NCBI GenBank assembly: GCA_964035575.1
Contig: OZ037868.1
Span: 124,001 to 188,000 of the forward strand
Origin: Rhynchopus sp. YZ270_cl-10
Taxonomy: Eukaryota; Euglenozoa; Diplonemea; Diplonemida; Diplonemidae
DNA length: 64,000 nucleotides
Reading direction: 5' to 3'
Both the position numbers and the translations under genes were made by a program. This document shows positions 60,110 to 64,000 of the stretch, in pieces. The notes under the pieces are model-generated. The model searched no databases and was not told the DNA's origin. It worked only from the letters and a program-made list of their open reading frames with translations. The stretch's first letter is position 1, and each line of letters opens with the position of its first letter.

Positions 60110-61203
60110 AGTAGGGAAAAATTCCCCCAAAAAAAAAAATTTCCTGGAGTGAGGGTGAGAGGAATGGAGGGAAAGTAGTTTGGGTTGATGACAAAAAAGA
60201 GAAAAATATATCCGTTTCGCTTGATCAGATCTCGACCGTTTGTTGCATTGCACGCTTCCACCTTTTTTTTTGAAAAAATTGATTGTTTCCAGCACACGCG
60301 GACTGTGTCAGTGTGTGATGGTATATGATTATTGCCTGAAGTACAGAAAATGAGTGTCGGTGGCGGAGCACAAAAGAGGTAAAATGAGAAACATATCGGG
60401 TGGGGTCTCTGATCTAATCTGTGCGACGAATATATTTCCCCTAACACGCCATGTTTGGCCAGGGCCTCTCCAGCGCGTCAGTTGCAAAAAAAAAAAACCG
60501 TCCTTTATTTTGTGCGTTTATCGAAGGAGTGGACCTTCTATTTTCAGTGTTTTTATGTATAGTTTTTTTTTCTGGGTTTCTTTTTTGGGAATTGAGGGGA
60601 GTTTTTTTTTTTTTTTTTTTTTTTTTGTGAGGAGAAATAAAAGTTGAAAAAGTGGTGATTGCAAAGATGGCAACGTGCACTTCCAACATTTTAGAATAAT
60701 TTTTTTGTCTTTTTTTTTTTTTTGTTTTTTTTCAATTATTTTTTTGAATTTTTTTTTGAATTTTTGTCCTTTGTTTGTCTTTTTTTGTTTTTTTTGGTTG
60801 AGTTCTGTTCTTCTTTCCTCCATCGGGAAACTTCACCGAAAATGCGGAAGTACCCTAAAGAGAATAAAAAGAAATATCAGTTTAAAATCTAAACTGAAAC
60901 TAACAAATCTGTTTGCACCTCTCACGGTACAAACATTTTCTCAAGCAGAACACATTTTTTTTTTTTGGTCTAAATCTCGACCCTTTGTTTTTAAATAAGA
61001 TGCTTTTTAGTTTTTGTTGATCTGTTTACAGTGGGATATTTTTCATTTTTTTTGAAAAAAAATAAATAATTCACACACGAAAAACTAAGAAATTGTGCAC
61101 TGTACTTGAACACTGTCTTTGGAACAACCATAGAAACAATTTGTTTTTCTTCGTTTTGTGTGACAGGGGGGAGGGATTTTTTTTTTTTTTTGGCAAAATC
61201 GAC
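60110..61203. other. Intergenic DNA, T-rich
   Basis: Very long T and A runs with no protein-like frame and no recognisable repeat family. Confidence 0.5.
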
Positions 61204-61751
61204 CAGGGAAATAGCTTGGTTTTCCTCCAAAATCAGGAATTATGCGAAAACGAAATTTTTTTTTTTGCCCGGTCGAAAGCGGTCGTTGCGCGCTTCGCGC
61301 AAGCCTCCCTGAGTGGAGAGGCGAAAGGTCAATTTGCGAGATAACAAAAAAAAAACGGAATGCAATCCCTTATTACGGTGTTTGGTCTTGCACCTTACGT
61401 TCCACTAACCGTATGGAAAAAAAAATAAATGGCGCCGCAGGCGAAAAAAAAATAGGGTACGGTGTAAAAATGCTGGTTTACAACCACACAGTCACTCAAC
61501 AAACCCTTTTTTGCGGAGCAAAAAAGGAAAATGGCGCCGCAGGCAAAAAAAAAATAAGGGGTACGGTACCTCTGCAAGCAGAGCGAGCGAAAATTTTAAG
61601 ATTTCATCATTCCAGTCATTTGGGAGATCTGGGGGTCGGGCGAGGGGCCCCCAAAAGTGCCCAAAAATGCCCTCTTTTTTTTTTTTTTTTTCCCCCAAAA
61701 ATCCAGAATTATGCGATGTCGCATAATTCGGTATATGGAGCTATTTCCCTG
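61204..61751. mobile_element. Non-autonomous hAT-type element (548 bp)
   Basis: The ends CAGGGAAATAGCT and their complement are flanked by an exact 8-bp duplication AAATCGAC (61196-61203 and 61752-61759). GAATTATGCGA occurs inside both ends. Two internal direct repeats contain GGCGCCGCAGGC (about 61428 and 61532). There is no transposase. The CAGGG tip and 8-bp duplication are classic hAT features; the tip differs from that of the intact hAT pair, so another transposase moved it. Confidence 0.85.
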
Positions 61752-62610
61752 AAATCGACATTCACCTACCGAGAGGTGGGTTTTTGTCTCTACCTTATTA
61801 GCTTCGCTCTCTCAGCTTTTTCCCTTTAGTATTTTTTTTTTCCCTTTTATCTGTGAAGTTGCAATAAAGAAAAGCAACTTCGCAAAAATATAAAAAAAAA
61901 TTTTGCACTGTGTGAAAGAGAGTCGCGGAGGGGAGAAAAGCAAAAAAAAAAAGAAAAGAAAAACAAAAAATCATATCAGTCCTATTCGTGGTCATTTACC
62001 CCCCCCCCCTTTGGGTCGGTGAACCGGAAATTTTGGAAATAAGGGGGTAAAATAAGGGGGGGGGGGGGGGTAAATGAGGGGGTAAGGGGGGGGGTAAATT
62101 ACCATGTTATGGGTTAGGTCATGTTTTTGGGTGGGAAGGGGGGACTTTTTCATACACGGTGGGGTAAAATTTTGCACAACACAGTGTGACGACACATGCT
62201 CTCATGACAAATGTGTCATCTGAAAAAAATTCCTCACTTCCTTGCGACATCGCAAGCAGTCATGCATCATGGATCCACATCATCCACATCATCTTTCTGC
62301 CCGTGCCTGAACCATGACTGGTCAGGGATCACGGTGTTGCCTCAGATTCCGTGAGGTGTCCCAAACGTATCGCCCACGCAGCACAAACGTACCCACCTGC
62401 ACCCATCTACCTGCACACGTGATGTAAAACAGGGTGAAAGATTATTTGCACTTTACCCCTTTCCTCATTTCGAGCTTGTCTCCAGCTTCAAATCAGACGA
62501 GTCCTACAGTCTCCGGATGTACGACCCGCTGAACACATCAGCCCCTCCCAGCAAACCATAAAACAAAACAGGTATGCGCTGCACTAAGTGAAACTATTAC
62601 CCCATAATTA

Positions 62611-62701
62611 CACGCCAGGTGGTGTTTTGCCACTCGTTCCCTGAACCCCCTCGCTTCGCTCGTGGGTTTAGGTCACTCGTGACAAAACACCACCTGGCGT
62701 G
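62611..62701. repeat. Internal hairpin, 19-bp arms
   Basis: CACGCCAGGTGGTGTTTTG and its complement enclose CACTCG-containing sequence. A nested part of the 61975-62911 element. Confidence 0.7.
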
Positions 62702-62731
62702 TTGCGGCGATAATTACCCAAAAATTACCTG

Positions 62732-62775
62732 GTGGCTGGTACTTTACCCCCCCAGGGGGGTAAAGTACCAGCCAC
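62732..62775. repeat. Internal perfect hairpin, 21-bp arms
   Basis: GTGGCTGGTACTTTACCCCC meets its complement with a two-base centre. A second nested hairpin of the 61975-62911 element. Confidence 0.75.
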
Positions 62776-64000
62776 AACAGGGTATTATAAGGGGGGGGGG
62801 GTAAATTACCATGTTATTTTGGCCTGAACCGTTTTTTTCTGAAAAAGGGGGTAAAATAAGGGGGGGGGGTAAATTTAGGGGGGGGGGTAAATGACCACGA
62901 ATAGGACTGATGGAATATAAATCCGAAGGGATGAGGCTTGTTGATGACTCTTGCGATGAGGGTAGTGTGGAATGGGCGAGGGGGGAGAGGGAGAAAAAAA
63001 AAGATGTATTTTTTTCCCCCCAATCCTTGTTAGTGTCCACGAATCTCTCCGTTCCACCCCACAAACCCCTATTCCGTACTCTGCCCTCGCAATGCAATGC
63101 AACATAATAATAAGATAAACGCTCATGACTAAAACAATCACCCATCAGTGAAAGGTATGTATGAGATATCCCGTTTGTTTGAAACAGTTTTTCTTAGAAG
63201 GACCGGGGGGTGAAGGAGGAACAAGGCATATTTTCCAAGTGCGGGAAAAATACGCAATATAAAAAAAATAAAATAAATTTTGAAAAAAAAATGTGAAAAT
63301 GGATCTAGGGGACCCAAACACAATATATTTCAATGGGGAGTGGGAGTGGGGGAGAGTACCTTGTAGATGCCAAGGCATGTGATACCTCCCGAAAAAGAGA
63401 AAAAAACAACAACAACAACCAATCGGAAAAGGGCAAGAACTATCAGAAGCCAACTCTGCTGTTGAACAACAGAGTTGACCGCAATAAAAAATACCCCCCA
63501 CCACCGTTTTTTTTATTTGGAAAAAAGAGAAAAGTAAAATGTGCGAAAAAAACAGAAGAAAAAAACTCACCCGAAGACGAGAGACACATTTTGTTTTAGC
63601 ACACATTGTTTTTATTGTCTTTTTGTTGAAAATTTCAAAAAGACAAAAAAAAAGAAGTCGTTTTTTTTCCGCAGAACCGGAAAATATTTTGAACTTCTTT
63701 TTTAAGAAATCTTGTGAATAGTGTCGAGACTTAAGACACACACCTGTGGGCACAGCTCTCCCCCCCCCCTTCACTGTCCTTACACACATTCTCCCATTTC
63801 TTTTTCTTTTTTGCATTTTAACCGAGTCGAAACGCCAATTTACCCAACGCTTGCTATGATCTCCTAAATGAATTTATTTTGATCAGAAACGGATAAGGGA
63901 ATTCGAATTGTACCAGTTGACCGTCTTCCCTTTTGGGAAGGTAAGAAGGGTGTTTGTGTGTGTGTATTGTTTTTTTTTCTTCCTTTCGTTCTGTTTTCGT

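Larger units (their letters stand above)
61975..62911. mobile_element. Foldback element with G/C-run arms (937 bp)
   Basis: The tips ATCAGTCCTATTCGTGGTCA and their complement are exact, followed by repeated units of TTTACCCCC type reaching into both arms. GGGTAAATTACCATGTTAT occurs as a direct repeat at about 62091 and 62802. Two smaller hairpins lie inside. No coding content and no clear target duplication. The ATCAGTC tip is shared with the 149-bp element at 13928. Confidence 0.7.
61760..64000. other. Intergenic DNA with G-rich foldbacks
   Basis: Apart from the foldback at 61975-62911 there is AT-rich sequence with homopolymer runs. The hydrophobic frame on the minus strand at 63145-63816 is Phe/Ser-rich and looks accidental. 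No RNA gene is recognised. The window ends in a short TG run and T-rich DNA. Confidence 0.5.

Noticed and set aside
63145-63816. Minus-strand frame of 223 codons with hydrophobic runs
   Set aside because: Phe/Ser/Lys bias follows from A/T homopolymers; no start context or recognisable domain.
1-64000. tRNA, rRNA, CRISPR or telomeric repeats
   Set aside because: I looked for A- and B-box pairs, rRNA-like blocks, spaced direct repeats and terminal TTAGGG-type runs and saw none that I could support.

Overview
This is a window of nuclear DNA from a eukaryote, probably a free-living protist. The signs are GT-AG introns, very AT-rich intergenic DNA around GC-rich coding blocks, many small inverted-repeat elements, and proteins built from ankyrin, DUF4116, beta-propeller, PLAT-like and mucin-like modules. 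The lineage cannot be fixed from sequence alone. All twelve recognisable host genes lie on the minus strand, and several have a pyrimidine tract plus AG 9-34 nt before the start codon. That combination recalls lineages with directional gene arrays and spliced-leader trans-splicing (Euglenozoa is one candidate), but ordinary 5'-UTR introns would look the same.

Layout. 1-4.3 kb: AT-rich intergenic DNA with a foldback element. 4.3-9.7 kb: an ATP-grasp ligase, a decayed EBP-like sterol isomerase, a relic ORF and two hypothetical proteins. 10.5-13.3 kb: a secreted Cys-rich protein with two divergent Cu-SOD-like modules. 13.3-19.6 kb: a 3.2-kb tandem duplication, each unit carrying a ubiquitin-like/ankyrin/zinc-finger gene. 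19.6-26.1 kb: a secreted GH5-type glycosidase with a 299-bp intron, a prolidase (PEPD) and a ubiquitin-like/DUF4116 protein. 26.2-31.3 kb: two apparently identical complete hAT transposons head to tail, sharing one 8-bp target duplication. 31.3-35.4 kb: intergenic DNA with an older hAT relic and palindromes. 35.4-36.7 kb: a ubiquitin-like/beta-propeller protein. 36.7-53.2 kb: gene-poor, with an LTR-like non-autonomous element, three homogeneous short-unit satellites, TA-flanked miniature elements and a 2.15-kb element with long terminal inverted repeats. 53.2-57.1 kb: a PLAT-like/mucin/7-TM surface protein. 58.7-60.1 kb: a hypothetical protein with a Lys/Glu tail. 60.1-64 kb: intergenic DNA with a hAT-type miniature element and G-rich foldbacks.

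Themes. Four genes (two ankyrin paralogues, DUF4116, beta-propeller) share one plan: a short N-terminal ubiquitin-like domain followed by a different repeat scaffold. Two secreted or surface proteins and a secreted glycosidase point to contact with food or the environment. The gene-poor half holds several dispersed families of short structured repeats that I cannot assign to a known class.
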